Assembly: GCF_030867095.1 (NCBI RefSeq)
Contig: NC_081828.1
Coordinates: 50,135,434 to 50,199,433, forward strand
Length of the DNA stretch: 64,000 nucleotides
Origin: Alligator mississippiensis
Lineage: Eukaryota > Chordata > Crocodylia > Alligatoridae
Direction: 5' to 3'
The notes below the pieces were generated by a model, which saw only the letters and a list, made by a program, of their open reading frames with translations, was not told the origin of the DNA and did not search any database. The translations under genes were made by a program, and so were the position numbers. This document shows, in pieces, positions 12,060-23,614 of the stretch. Each line of letters begins with the position of its first letter. Position 1 is the first letter of the stretch.

Positions 12060-12235
12060 GGGACGAAAGTTACACAAAAAAATGGTTTAAGTAATCAGAA
12101 AGTGGTTTAAACCTGTAACAGAACAGAAGCTCAGTGCACATAAACCAGTTTCAAAATGGCTGAAACTGGTTTAAGATAAACCTGACTGAATGTAGTATTA
12201 ACTGATTGGGATCAAACTGATTTATTAGGCCTGTG
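12060..12235. repeat. Left part of an unidentified repeat hosting hAT copy A2
   Basis: Contains repeated ACTGGTTTAA words and a perfect 11-bp hairpin (AAACCAGTTTC 12142-12152, GAAACTGGTTT 12162-12172). The sequence resumes after the hAT at 13302 and probably runs to about 13800. I could not define the outer ends or name the family. Confidence 0.35.
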
Positions 12236-13293
12236 CGAAGCGGCTAGTATTCACTTTAGATTCAGATTTGGCCGATTCTTCGGGGGACAGTAATTCGATT
12301 CAGTGATTTGAATTACTGTCCAAATCGATTTGCCTGAATCACACAGGCCCATCCCCTGCCCATTCTCCCAGCCCTGGCAATGGCTGCCCCACATGGCCCA
12401 GCCCCTGGCACTTTGGAAAAAAGTTCCAACTAACTGGGTGCTGCCGGGCAGGGGGTGATCCCTGGTGCCCCCCACTGCCCCACACTATGTGGGGGCCCTG
12501 CCCCCCCGCTGTTCCAGCCCCCCCCCACCAGCTGCCCCACCCACCCCAGCTCCGGCCCTTTAAGAAAAAAAACTCCCAAAACCCCAAGACTCACTGGTTC
12601 CTGCCTGGCAGGGGGGCGATCCCCATTGTTCCCCACTGCCCCATGCTGTGTGGGGGGCTCTGCATGAGCCCCCCCAAAGCCCCGAGGCCATTGCAGGAGC
12701 TGTTGAGTCCCGTGGGGTTTTTTGGCTTGTTTTTCTTAAAGGGCCAGAGCTGGGGCAGGTGGGGCAGCCATGGGGAGCTGGGGGAGTGGGGGGGGTCAGG
12801 GGACGTGTGACAGAGCCCCCTCAAGCAGTGTAGGATAGTGGGGGGCAGCAGGGATATCTCCCCCAGTGGGAAGCACCCAGTGAGTGGGGGCTTTTTCTTA
12901 AAAGGCCGGGAGCTGGGCCGGGCAGGGCAGCCATAGGGAGGCTGGGGGAGCAGGCAGGGGTCAAGGGGTGCTCGGGGGGGGCTGGGGGAGCAAGCAGGGG
13001 CTGGGGCCTGGCTGGGGTCCCCCTATAGTCCCCCTATAGTCCCCTCCCCCCCTCCTCCAACCTCTCCTCCCCCACCCTCTACTTACCAGCTCCGAGTCCG
13101 GCTCCAGCTCCCTGCTGCAGTGGGTGGGGACTGCCTGAATCGTCAAAGCTCTCCAAATCAATTTAGAGAGCTTTGAATTGCTTCGGACCTTTTTATTGGT
13201 CCCCTGATTCGATTCGGATTCAGAGATTCAGCCATCAAACCGGGCCAAATCTCCTCTGAATCGAATCAGCATTCAAAGCTTTGCACAGCTCTG
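12236..13293 (-). mobile_element. Non-autonomous hAT family A, copy A2 (long-core subfamily)
   Basis: A 1058-bp element in reverse orientation to A1, from TAGGCCTGTGCGAAGC to AAGCTTTGCACAGCTCTG. It is flanked by a perfect 8-bp duplication TGATTTAT at 12228-12235 and 13294-13301. The outer arms carry the family GATTCG words and the hairpin GGACAGTAATT/AATTACTGTCC (12285-12321). The core (about 12345-13140) is strongly GC-rich, includes repeated phrases around CTTTAAGAAAAA and GGGCAGCCAT, and is shared with A4 but not with A1, A3 or A5. Frames here are on both strands and compositional, so no protein is called. Confidence 0.88.
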
Positions 13294-13617
13294 TGATTTA
13301 TGAAACTTCTGTCCCAGGCCCTTTTTTGGTTCAAGTTAAATCACAGTCCCCCAGCATCCCAGCATACTTTCCAGCCCTGGGCTGTGCTGTGCTGTCTGCT
13401 CCAGAGAGCAGAGCTGGCCCCGTCTGCCCCTCTGCTCCCTAGCCGGAGCTGTGAGGGCTGGCTGGCAGATGGTGGGGCAAACCCAGCTGGGGATACAGCC
13501 CAATCTTCAGGGGGATGGGACTGCCCCCCACCCAGACAAACCCTGGCTGGGTTCTGGGGCCAGGGAGGGGGGTTAAACAACCCTTCCCCCTGCTCAAACT
13601 TACTGCTGACTGCAACT

Positions 13618-13770
13618 GTAGACTACAAATCCCAGTGGCACCGGGAAACAGGAAGAGGAAGGGATGAACAACTCTGCAGAGTCCTGCTGTTGTAATTCTG
13701 GACTGCAAATCCCAGAGACCTTGGGGGCAGCAGGAAGAGGAAGTGCACACACAGCCAGAGAGTCATGCTG
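13618..13770. repeat. Imperfect tandem pair with ZNF143-like motifs
   Basis: Two roughly 80-bp units each begin with a near match to the ZNF143/STAF site core: ACTACAAATCCCAG at 13622-13635 and ACTGCAAATCCCAG at 13702-13715. Each is followed by CAGGAAGAGGAAG and a GAGTC(A/C)TGCTGT phrase. It sits in the right half of the unidentified repeat that hosts copy A2. Function as a regulatory site is inference only. Confidence 0.4.
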
Positions 13771-14329
13771 TAGCGCTCCCCGGCTTCTGGCCCGAGGCAC
13801 TATAGGCATGTGGCTGCATTTCCTATATCAAAGGTAAATGTCTGTTCACTTCTGTTTCAATTTAATCTGTGCAGCTTAGACTGACCTGCAAAGACCAAAT
13901 CAATTCAGCCTCGGGTTTTTTGACTGCCTATACCTAGCCTAAGCTATTAAGCTGTTTGGAAAGTCTGTGGATCAAATTTTCAAAGTTGCTCATCAACAGG
14001 TTTATAAATTAAGGACCTTTCAGTTAGCCACAGAGCACCCATCTTCACCAGCCCAGCAGCCTGAGTTCTACACTTGATCTGAGCCTTCAAGAGGCTTTCA
14101 AAGCTTCCCCAAAGCAAGGGGTTCACATGCAATGGTCATTCTGTTTGTAAGTTTTTCCCCTTGTTAGCTGGCTTCAAAATTCTTCCTCATAGCTCCAACC
14201 CGCACAGACTCCTACTATTTCAGGGAGTGGCTTTTCTTCCATACAGAGAGTGCTGATTGTTAAGAGGGAGGCTGGGTTTGTTGTTGAAGTACTGGATGAG
14301 ACTCAGGAGATCAGCATAGAATCTGTAGC

Positions 14330-14425
14330 AGAGCCCAGAATTACTTCTGTGCCCTTGAGAAGTCACTTCCATCTCTCTCTGCCTCAATTCTCACCTCTGA
14401 GAAGCAAATATCTTACCACAAACCA
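14330..14425 (+). repeat. MIR/CORE-type SINE trace
   Basis: AGAAGTCACTTCCATCTCTCTCTGCCTCAATTCTCACC follows the MIR pattern 'tcacttaacctctctgcctcagtttcctcatc'. A (CCTT)n run at 14427-14446 follows. Highly diverged. Confidence 0.4.
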
Positions 14426-14621
14426 ACCTTCCTTCCTTCCTTCCTTGATTTATAACCTGCTGTATGTTTCTAAATCCACTGAGAGCTTTTTTGAAAGATC
14501 TCCTTCCTTCATTGTCCCATGTCTCAGATCTCTGTAGCATTTCTCAACTGCTCTGAAATGTTGGAACAACAATTCATTAACATTTTTGAGATGTAGATAT
14601 TATAGCAACGGAGCCCATTAC

Positions 14622-14790
14622 AGAATCATAGAACAGAGGGGTGAACAGGACCTCAGCAGGTTACTTAGTCCAACCCCTTGAGCTGTAAGTGTGGAAAGAC
14701 AGCAGTCAAGAAGTCAGAAAAGTCTTGCAGCTCAATATGATGCCATGACAATAAATTCTCAGAAAGGGTCGACTAAGGATAAGCAGTCCA
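14622..14790 (-). repeat. CR1 LINE 3' end, antisense
   Basis: Starts with CAGAATCATAGAACAGAGGGG and continues GGACCTCAGCAGGTTACTTAGTCCAACCCC, the reverse complement of the CR1 3' UTR terminus. Only the 3' end is retained. Confidence 0.65.
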
Positions 14791-15849
14791 TACTATGATC
14801 CCAGGATTCATAGGGCTCCATAGAGAGTTGGCTACCCATAATATGCTGGTTCTCTTTCATTGCCTGTTGCTAAATCATATTGGAAGATGATACATCAAAT
14901 ACTTATGGGCCAAGTACTCTGCTGCTACAACTCCACTGAAGCCCACTGAATTATGCCAGCAGAAAATATGGTCCATTATTTTTTTCATGGAAGCAATTGC
15001 TGCTGTTGTAATGGAGCTGTTTTGCGAAGATAAACTGGAAGGGAAGCAGTCTAGGTGACCCTGCCATGACTAGGGGGTAGAAACATGGCTGTAGTGGGAG
15101 TGGTAAGGGGCCACAATGAGGTCTGTGAGGAAGTTTGAGCATCTCTAAGACATATCACTGGTGGCTGCTTTGCTACAATATTTAGCTTACCAGCCCATGA
15201 GTACTGTTGATATATGGCAGAAAATGAGCTTCTGAAAGTCCAAGCAAAGGAGCTAATGCTCTGGGGCTGTCAGTCACTTGCTAATACGCTTAGCCAAAGA
15301 AACATATTGATCCCAATTGCCTGGAATTGCACTTGAAAAGGGCTAGGTGACATTTCCAAGGAGACACAAGATACTTTCAAGTCAATTAGAGGCGTTGGAG
15401 GATTTGTGCCGAGGGGACGTATTCACCTCAGAGGAATGCCAGCAGAGAATATGAATTGAATTAAGCCTTTTTATATGCTAAGAAACAAATCATTTAATGT
15501 TCTGTGACATCTAAAAGGACGCCTGGGGTCACCAACAGCACAGTGGCAGCAACCAAATGAGGGTGCTTTCTGTGGCAAAGCTAGGAACTGTGGAGTGGAT
15601 GAAACCTGACTCAAGAAGTCAAGCTAATGAAATCGATTCCTGTGTTCAACTATCAGCAGTTTACTTGCCGAGGAATAGAAAGAGTTGCATCAGGGACAGC
15701 AAGCCAGATGCAGAGCCCACACCATCCTGAATTTCATAGTGCCGTGACTGGCTATAACCCCCTGAAGAAAGGATTCGGTGGCTGCTTTACAGTTTTCTAG
15801 AGTGTTGTACATGACAGGCTGACCTGGAGGACGTGAAGTAAGGTCAAAG

Positions 15850-16070
15850 AACCATTGAAAACAGAACTGGAAGAGGCATCAAACAGTCACCTAGTGCGAT
15901 CCCCTATCCCATAGCAGAATCAAATACACTTCTGCCACTCCTGACAAGCATTTTCCCAACCTGTTCTTAAAAAGCCTCTCATGATGGAAATATTCACAAC
16001 CTCTCTGAACAATCTAAGCTATGTTCCTTTTGCCATACTAATCTAGTATCTACCTAAGTCTCTTTGTTCT
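15850..16070 (-). repeat. Antisense CR1-family LINE, 3' UTR part (split by hAT A3)
   Basis: Reads as the reverse complement of a CR1/L3-type 3' UTR: GGAAGAGGCATCAAACAGTC, CCTAGTGCGATCCCC, TTTTCCCAACCTGTTCTTAAAAA, then CACAACCTCTCTGAACAATCT. The element continues after the hAT insertion at 16867. Confidence 0.6.
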
Positions 16071-16866
16071 GAGCTTCGGTCTCTGATTCGATTTGGCGGA
16101 GATTCGGCGCGATTTGGTGGCCGAATCTGAATTGAATCAGAGGACCCTTTAATCTCTCTGAATCAAATCGGAACCTTCCAAATCGATTTGGAGAGATTTG
16201 GAATGATTTGGTGATTCAGACATAGACATAGCTTTAAATGTTTTTTCTACATACCTCTAGGTAGCAAGCGGCTCATAAATGCTGCCATGGTGGGGCGCAT
16301 GGAGTGTCCCACAGGATTGCGGGGGGCTCCCCAGCATACTCGGCAGCAGACCCAGAAGTGGACCAGAAGCACTTCCAGTCCACTTCCTGATCCACCAGGG
16401 AGCCACCCTTGGGGTCCCCCATGGCTCAGCGAGTGGTGCCTTCTGGGTGTGGGGGGGGCACCTGGGGTCCCTCTGTAGCCAATTGCTGATCCGGGGGGGG
16501 GTGGGGGGGAGGCCCCCCTGCACGCTCACTGGTGGACCCGGGAGTGGATAGGAAGTACTTCCAGTCCACTTCTGGGTTCAGCGCCGAGGACATGGGGGGG
16601 CCCCCCACGCTCCTGTTGGACGCTCCATCTGCCCCAGCTTCACAGCATTCATGAGCCACACTGATACCTCAAGGTATGTAGAAAAAATATTTACAGCTGT
16701 GTCTATGGCCAAATCGCTGATTCTCTGAATCAGCATCAAATCTTCAGATTCAGATTCAGCAGAATCGAATCAGGGACAGTGATCCAAATCAACAAATTGA
16801 ATCACTGTCCCCAATTCGGGCTGAATCCAAATCTGAATCAAATACGGTCTGCTTCACACACCCCTA
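16071..16866 (+). mobile_element. Non-autonomous hAT family A, copy A3
   Basis: Same orientation and core as A1. The right end is intact (TTCACACACCCCTA). The left end begins inside the arm (GAGCTTCGGTCTCTGATTCG), so the first ~15 bp of the terminal repeat are lost and no duplication can be paired. Hairpin GGGACAGTGAT/ATCACTGTCCC at 16773-16811. The GC-rich core carries the same phrases as A1 and A5 (GCAGACCCAGAAGTGGACC, GGCTCATAAATGCTG). It sits inside an antisense CR1 that continues on both sides. Confidence 0.8.
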
Positions 16867-18232
16867 CTGGATACAGAGCATAGTTTAACAACTTCCTCTC
16901 TGCAATAATCTGTTATATATTTTGTGACATGTCTTCTTTCAGCTGTCTCTCATCTCAACTAAGAAAACCCAGTCCTTTCAATCTTTTCTCATAGCTCATC
17001 TTTCTAGGCCTCTGGTAATTATTGTTGCTGTCCTCTAGACCCTCTCCAATGGTTCTCTTCTTTTCTGGAAGTGTCATGCCCCAAAATTGAATTTGATGGT
17101 TCTGCTAAGGCCTTAACAATGCTGAATAGAGCAAAATAACTACTTCTGCTTATACATCCTAGTATGCTCTTTTCTTTTTCTTGCAACAGTGTTGACCCAT
17201 GTTCAATACGACCCACCATCATCCCTAGATCCTTTTCCACAAAACTATTGCCCAGCCAGTCATTCCCTATTTTCCATGTCTGCAGCTGATCATCTGTACC
17301 CAGGTACAATACTTTGTACTTGTCCTTACTGAATTGCATCCTATTTATTTCAGTCCATTTCTCCAATTTATCAAGATCATTTTGAATTTGAAACCCGTCC
17401 TCCAGGTTATTTTTGACCTTTCCTTGTTTTGTACTGCCTGTAAAGTTAGTAAGTGTACTCAGTTTCATTGTCCAAGTCATTAGTGAAAATACTGAACAGA
17501 AATGAACCCAGCAGCGAACACAATGGAACCCCAGTTTAACAGCAAAACATATGTATTTTCTTATGGTTTTCCAAACAGTCAGGCCATCACCTTGCAGTAA
17601 CTTCATCTAAGCCATAGTTCCTTAGTTTACTCAATATAAATGTCATGTGAGGTATGGAATATCTTTACTAAACTCAGTATACACTGCTGCTCACCTATCT
17701 ACAAGGCCTGTTACCCTCTCATAGATGGGACTTAGGTTGGTCCCACAGATGGGACTGCTCTCAAATTCCAAGAACTTGTCAGACAGTCTGTGTCTTACAA
17801 CAGTACTCTCCCAGTGCATGTCTGGATAGTTAAAGTCCCTCATTGCCACCAAGTCCTTCATTCTGGATGACTGAGTTATTCAAAAAAGAAAAAAACTCAT
17901 CTCCCCCACCCCAGATTTTCCTATTTGAGTTGCCAACAATAGACGCCCCTTACCATGATAGTCTCTTTATTCTCTGCCCTTTTAAACTGGGGCTTTCAAC
18001 CAATCTATCTCCTACTACAGTCTGAATCGCAGAGCACGTATATATATCCTTGATATATAAGGGAATATTTCCTCCCTTTTTTCTCTGCCTGGCTTTTCTG
18101 AACAAAACGTGTCCTTCTATATCTTGTGAATTATCCCACAGTGTCTCTGCTATGCCAAATAAGCCATAATTTTGATTAAATATTAAGACTTCCAGTGTGT
18201 TTATTTCCCTAACTGCTTACATTAGTATACAG
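16867..18232 (-). pseudogene. Antisense CR1-family LINE, ORF2 remains
   Basis: On the minus strand the frame 17606-17019 shows CR1 ORF2 C-terminal wording (LDKLEKWTEINRMQFSKDKY, VLYLGTDD, EKDLGMMV, SILGCISR). Near 17470-17530 a decayed LGSFLFSIFTNDLDN corresponds to the RT block LGPLLFNIFINDL. Near 17740-17880 the minus strand gives RDFNYPDMHWEST, the endonuclease GDFNYPD block. Near 18232 it gives CLYTNVSS, the start of the endonuclease. So one element runs from endonuclease N-terminus (18232) to 3' UTR (15850), with internal deletions, stops and frameshifts. It is non-functional. Confidence 0.7.
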
Positions 18233-18234
18233 GC

Positions 18235-19450
18235 ATGCACAACACAGTTTTCAAGGCCACCCATAGCTTTCATGGATTAGACTGATATTTTGAGTGTTCA
18301 GAATTTAGGAATATCAAACCCATAGTAACGAAAATCTCTGGCTCATACAGCTTTTTGTACAAAGAGAATGGAACAGGTGGAAAAGAGAACTCACACTAGA
18401 AATAGATGTCCCCAAGTGAAGCAGATCAGCTGTGCTGCCATATGTCATGGCACAGCTTCATTGGGTAAAATGCACATCGGCCCTTGTCCCACCCTTGATG
18501 GTGAGAGGCAAGGGGCTATGTGATCTCTGGAGCCCCATTTTCCCCACTTACCCAAATCTACAACCAGAGATCCCAGGAGTAATTCTGGGTGAGCAGAGAA
18601 AGTAGGGCTCTATCAAGCCCTCAGATCGCTGCCCAAGCTGGCTGGAGAGTGTGAACATTTCAGGTTGTCTGTACTTTCTTGCCACAGAGCTAATAGACAT
18701 CCATCACAATAACATGGCAGAATCAACTCCTACCTTTTTTGCACCACTGATTTTCCTCCAATGTGGTGCAACAAAGGGTAGAGATATCTACATGCTCCTT
18801 TCTGCCACCACAAAAAAATTATAGTGGTACAAATGAGATGTCAGCCAATGTCTGTTTCCACCCTTTGTAACAATACTACTGGTAGGTGTGAGGGATATAG
18901 TGCTTAGAAGCATGCACTGCTAAGCTAAGTGACTTTCTAATAAGTGGGATATTTCTTCCTTCTATTTTTATCTTGTGCATTACATTCTGTAGCACGGTAA
19001 TTCTGCTTGACCTGTCCCATAGGAATAAAGTGTGCTGTTGGTAACACTCCCAGTGGCAGCTGTTTAGGAGCTGCTGGTGTGGGATGATCTCATGAATTTG
19101 CTCAGTCCAAACACTTCACTGTATAGAAAAAGTGAGACGAAAGTGAACATGAAAAGCTTAAGTTGACTGGCAACATTGTTATGCCATTCTCAAGGTCCTG
19201 GTTTCCCAAAGCTCTACAGGACCCATGGCCATTGGCACAGTCTGGGCCAAGGAGTAAGAAAACCAAGAAGGGATGCAGGGATTTGCCACCTGGTTCACAC
19301 TTGCACCAGCAGTTCACATTGGGTCCTGCAAGGGTTACCCAAACCCCATACCATAAATCACTCAGAGACAAGGGGTCACAAGAGAGTGGCCCAAACTGTA
19401 GGTTGGTTCTCAATCTGTAAAGTCAGAATGCCAACTCTTCCTTTCCTCCA
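18235..19450. other. No recognisable feature
   Basis: Unique-looking sequence. A short stem (GCACCAC at about 18741 with GTGGTGC at about 18763) is the only local structure noticed. Confidence 0.4.
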
Positions 19451-19454
19451 ACCT

Positions 19455-19550
19455 CTTGTATGCCCCATGCATTTAGACAGTAAGCTCTGCAGGTCAGAAG
19501 CTCTCTTGATATGTGTTTGCACAGCACTGAGACCATAGGGATATTATTAC
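19455..19550 (+). repeat. SINE (MIR/CORE-type) fragment
   Basis: TTAGACAGTAAGCTCTGCAGG...TGTGTTTGCACAGCACTGAGACCATAGGG matches the reptile/bird SINE tail 'agattgtaagctcttt...tgtttgtacagcgcctagcacaatggg'. Diverged, no open ends defined. Confidence 0.5.
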
Positions 19551-19869
19551 GGCTGGGTTTCCTACATTCTACTGTCACATAGTAACAACATGGACAAATT
19601 CAGATGCTTCCTGCCTAACTTGGGCCATTGCTTACCTCCATGCAATACTGCCATCATTTCGACCTGGTAGCATTTGATACTTACTTTGCTCCAGGGTAAA
19701 TGATAACATAAGGTGTTAACAGGAAACTAGGGGCCTAGGATCCAAGAACATTGTCCAAAGCCTGCATTTCCATTAGAAGCATCAGTCCCAAGTGAGCAAA
19801 CACTTGTTGACTTGTAGGGTTATAAGGAGACACACTGGTGGGAAAGTGATAGGGATGTTTGAAGTGCAG

Positions 19870-20110
19870 AGGTGATGTGTCAGCTAGCTCTAATGCCCTG
19901 AAAAGAGCAATGGAAGAGAAGGCTCGCTAATGCAGAGATATCACTTGGCACAGGAAGATTAGAAGTGCAGATGAATTGATTGATGAGCAGCCAATCGCTG
20001 CAAGTTAAGCACTGATTAATAACGGTCCAGATCACTAGTGTCATTAATGTGGTTTGGTCCTTTACTGTACAGTGGCTAATGCCCAGGTGGCCCATAATGG
20101 AGGCCTCTGT
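19870..20110. promoter_or_regulatory. Candidate conserved non-coding element
   Basis: Repeat-free, balanced-composition block rich in homeodomain-like words: AATTGATTGATGAGCAGCCAAT, CTGATTAATAACGG, GTCATTAATG, GGCTAATG. The dense short motifs and absence of decay patterns resemble vertebrate developmental enhancers. No alignment was possible, so this is an inference. Confidence 0.3.
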
Positions 20111-21371
20111 ACAGTTACCACCTAGATGCTTGCTAAATGCACATGTATCCTCAGAAATGCAGATTAAGATAGGGCCACCCCTTTTCCCCAGGTAGTTCAG
20201 TCTTGTTACATAGGAGACAAATCATGCCAGTTCACCAGGACTTCTGCAACTACCTCTTTAAGGCTTAACAGAATATGCCTAATCCTCCTGGCAAGAAACC
20301 CATCTGCAGCAGGGCAAGTTTTATTGAGTGTGTAAATCACAGGATTTTCTACCTATCATTACATGGCGCCAGCTTTCTTGCTATAACCCCCCTCCTCCCC
20401 CCGCTTGCCCATCGTGAAGTCCTCCTCCTTCCTCATCTCTCTCCCCAAGCTCTTCCTTTATTTGTTGCTACTTCCATGCTAATGTCCTGTAGAGAAGGAG
20501 GGAGAAAGCTGCCTCCTGTCTCTAAGGAAATCAGATGGGAGTTGTTCTTTTCAACTCAGATGAAGGAAAGAACTCGTGTGTACATGCCTGCGGGCTTTGA
20601 ACAGAATGAATACATTTCCTAAAAGATCCCAGAATCAGATGGAAACAGAGGGGCTGGTTTCTCTTACGTACTTACCAGGAAAACCATCTCTCTGAGTTTT
20701 TTTACATTAATTTCCTAGCAGAGACCTTGGCATAACTGGCTATAAGAGGATAATGAAAAACAAATTAAAACAGCACTGCTGACAAACCAGCAATGATCTG
20801 AGCTCTAATCCTTCAGCCATTGTGTTCAGGCCTAGCCTGAGAGGTTGGATGCTTAGCCAAAGTTTATTCAGAAAGATCTGGGCATGCATTTTCAAAAGCA
20901 CACAGGTAATATACGGGTCTAAGTTGCATTGGAAGTCAGTGGGACTCGGATGTTTCTCATTTTGAAAATGAGACTTAAGCTCCTAAATTACTTATGTCCT
21001 TTTGAAAATGCAACTCATGAGTTGCAAGAAAAGGCTGGAAATATTACAGAAAAAGAAAGCCCAGCTCACTTTTGGCACATCCAGTTCTGATCTTTTGCAT
21101 GTCAGGAATTTGAAAAGTGCAAAGAAATATGCATACATTTTAAAATGCCAGCTTGGGTTTTGTTATTTCAGAAGTGTTTCTTTTCTCCTTGTATTGATGG
21201 TTCAGATTAGGTCTCATTTCCTCTGCACTGGGCACCTGCATGTAAGAAAGACAATGGACTACTGATTTGGGGCACCTAACTTGTAGCATAAACCATAAAA
21301 ATTGCCACACTGGGTTTTACCAAATACCATCTAACCCATGTCCTGTCTTTGACAGTAGCAAACAGTGGATG
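20111..21371. other. No recognisable feature
   Basis: No repeat ends, RNA genes or domain-bearing frames identified. Confidence 0.4.
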
Positions 21372-21379
21372 CTTTAGGG

Positions 21380-21651
21380 CAGTGGGGGCCAACCATCTTG
21401 GCAGCCTGGCAGGGATGCCACAAATTAAGCCCCATGCCCTCCTTCAGGATCATTCTGATCCTTTTCTGCCTTATATGTTGCTCTGGTTTTTGCTCTCTGC
21501 CCTGTGCTCCCAGCCCAATCTGCTGTTCTGCTTTCTGCTCCCTGTCTGATCTGCCACTACGTTGCCTGGCCCTTCCACCATTGGCCATGTGCCATACACA
21601 GAGGCTGTCCGTGCCATTTGTGACACCTATACCGCAGTTTGGCCACATCTG
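21380..21651. mobile_element. Short non-autonomous hAT, 272 bp
   Basis: Left end CAGTGGGGGCCAACCATCTTGG and the reverse complement of the right end, CAGATGTGGCCAAACTGCGG, are inverted repeats. Flanks CTTTAGGG (21372-21379) and CTTTAGAA (21652-21659) agree at 6/8. Interior non-coding. Confidence 0.65.
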
Positions 21652-21829
21652 CTTTAGAAAAAGCGTATAAGAAACAGGGTGTGGTGTGATTAATCCTCTG
21701 TCATACCTGCCAACCTGTCCTGGCTAAGTTTCAGCCCAAGCTGCTGTGTTCCAAGTCACTTTCCTGTGTGGCAATAGCTAATTCAGAGCTGGTTATGTAC
21801 AGCTAGTGGGGGCTCTCCCCCCCCCCCCC

Positions 21830-22720
21830 TTGCATTATTACTTTGTGCTTATCAATGTTACATTTCATCTTCTATTTTATTGCTGTTCACTCAGTTTTGG
21901 GGGATCTCTCTGCAATTCTTCCCCATCAGCTTTGGATTTGGCTGCCCAAAATAATCTCATGGCACCTGAGAACCTTGTCTTCACTACTTCACTTCTTGTT
22001 TACTTTTCCAGCTCATTTATGAATCTGTTGAGCAACAGGGGTCTCAGCACAGGTCCCTTAGGGACCCTTCTGTTTATCTTATAGCACAGGCCATTTAGGC
22101 CTAACTTTTGTTTCCTATGTTTTAACCAGCTTTCAACCCATGAAAGGATATTTCCTCAAATCCCAAAACAGCTTTGTTTATTTAAAAGCCTTTGGTGAGG
22201 GACCTCTCAAAAACTTTTTTGAAATTCCAAGCATACTGTGCCAACTGGACGCCCCTTCCACATTCTCTGATACACTTGGAGAACTCCAAATATGATTTCC
22301 ATTTCCAAGAACTATATTGACTCTTCCCCAGCATATCAAATTTTTCATGTGATAACTAATTCTATTTTTTTAACTTAGTTTCTATTAATTTGCCAGGAAC
22401 AGGAGTTAGACTTACTAGTCTCTACTTCCTTGAATCATCTTGGGAGCCCTTTTCAAAGACTACTAGTGTTATGTTGGCAACCCTCCAGTCCTCTGGCATG
22501 TAGTCTGATTTGAACAATAGGATGCAAACTTTTCCAAATAGTTCTGCAATTTCATATGTGAGTTCCTTCAGCACTCTTGGGTGAATACCATCTGGTCCTG
22601 GTGACTTGCTATTGTTCCATTTATCAATTTGATCAAAACCTCTTCAACTGTCACCTCAGTGTGAGTCAACTCTTTAAATTTATCCACTAAGGAGTCTTGT
22701 TCTGGAAGACAGGTGCTCAC
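21830..22720 (-). pseudogene. Antisense CR1/L3-type LINE, reverse-transcriptase remains
   Basis: Minus-strand reading at about 22600-22560 gives GPDGIHPRVLKELTYEIAEL, the conserved start of the CR1/L3 RT fingers. Around 22480 it gives MPEDWRVANI. Around 22050-22030 it gives a decayed VP.GTCAETP, corresponding to VPQGSVLGP. Upstream of 21990 the text resembles the region encoding the FADD block. Multiple stops make it a fossil. Unlike the CR1 at 40.4 kb, the segment between the first and later RT blocks is present. Confidence 0.65.
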
Positions 22721-22863
22721 TTTTGTCAGTCAGAATCCTTTAAGGTGCCACAAAAGCTGACCTATGGGAGTTCACCAGACATGTAAATATTAAGCCCAAT
22801 TTCTATTTTGTTTTCTACTTTGTGAGGAAATGGTTAAAGCCCTTTACTGGGGTCGGACTTAAA

Positions 22864-23010
22864 GGATGAAACTCTGGCCTGAAGTCGGTGACAAGACCAC
22901 TGATTTCACTGGGGGCCAGGAGTTCTTTCTTAGTCTCTTTTCTGGCTAAAACACTGAATAAGTGACTTCACTTCTCTGTACCTGTTTCCCCACCTATAAA
23001 TAGGGCAATA
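22864..23010. repeat. Palindromic MITE trace followed by MIR-type SINE trace
   Basis: 22864-22930 is an imperfect palindrome (GATGAAACTCTGGCCTGAAGTC ... GATTTCACTGGGGGCCAGGAG), a pattern widespread in reptile and bird DNA. 22945-23010 has the MIR phrase TGACTTCACTTCTCTGTACC...TTTCCCCACCTATAAATAGGG. Confidence 0.45.
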
Positions 23011-23137
23011 GCTGCATTTTAAGTGCAGCCCCTCGATGGCACCCTGAAATGTCAAAATCCTAGGGAAGAAGTTCAAGAACTTCAAGAAATTCCCTCCACC
23101 CCGGTTTCTGATAACTAGCAGAATGACTTAAAGCAGG

Positions 23138-23420
23138 GGTGATCAAAGTCTGGCCCCTAGGTCTGATTGGGCCTGTGGCAGACTCTATTTCCCAGCAGCC
23201 CCTGTGGTGACAGCTCCTTCTGGCTGCTACTGCCAGCCCCAGCCCCGCTGCCTGGGCACCTTGGCCCATTTGCCCCACACCCACCACCACAGGTGGGACC
23301 TGCACGGACATGGTGCACAGCTGGGCAGCTGGGATAGGGCTGCTGCAAGACAGGTGGGTGGGGCCAGTGAGACCCCAAGATCTTGGGTAGGGTGGCCATC
23401 ATTGGTACTTGCATGACCCC
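23138..23420. mobile_element. Probable hAT with unclear right end
   Basis: CAGGGGTGATCAAAGTCTGGCCC at 23138 resembles a hAT left terminus of the CAGGGGTGGGCAAACT type and is followed by a GC-rich non-coding body. A possible inverted partner lies near 23390-23415, but no target duplication could be paired. Confidence 0.35.
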
Positions 23421-23614
23421 ATCATTTAGTACCTAAGCACTTCATATTTATCCCTAATGCATGATGAATGTAGTGGAGGGCATGGCCCTCTACCTGCAAC
23501 CTCTTGACTGTATATTGCCAACATTTTATAGAAGCAAAACATTGGATGTTGTGATTCCCTTGCTTTACCTGTGGCCAATTAAGGTGTTAGATCTGTGTTG
23601 TGTCAGAGTTGCTG

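Noticed and set aside
12430-12833. Several Pro/Gly-rich frames on both strands
   Set aside because: These lie inside the GC-rich core of hAT copy A2; low complexity and mutually overlapping.
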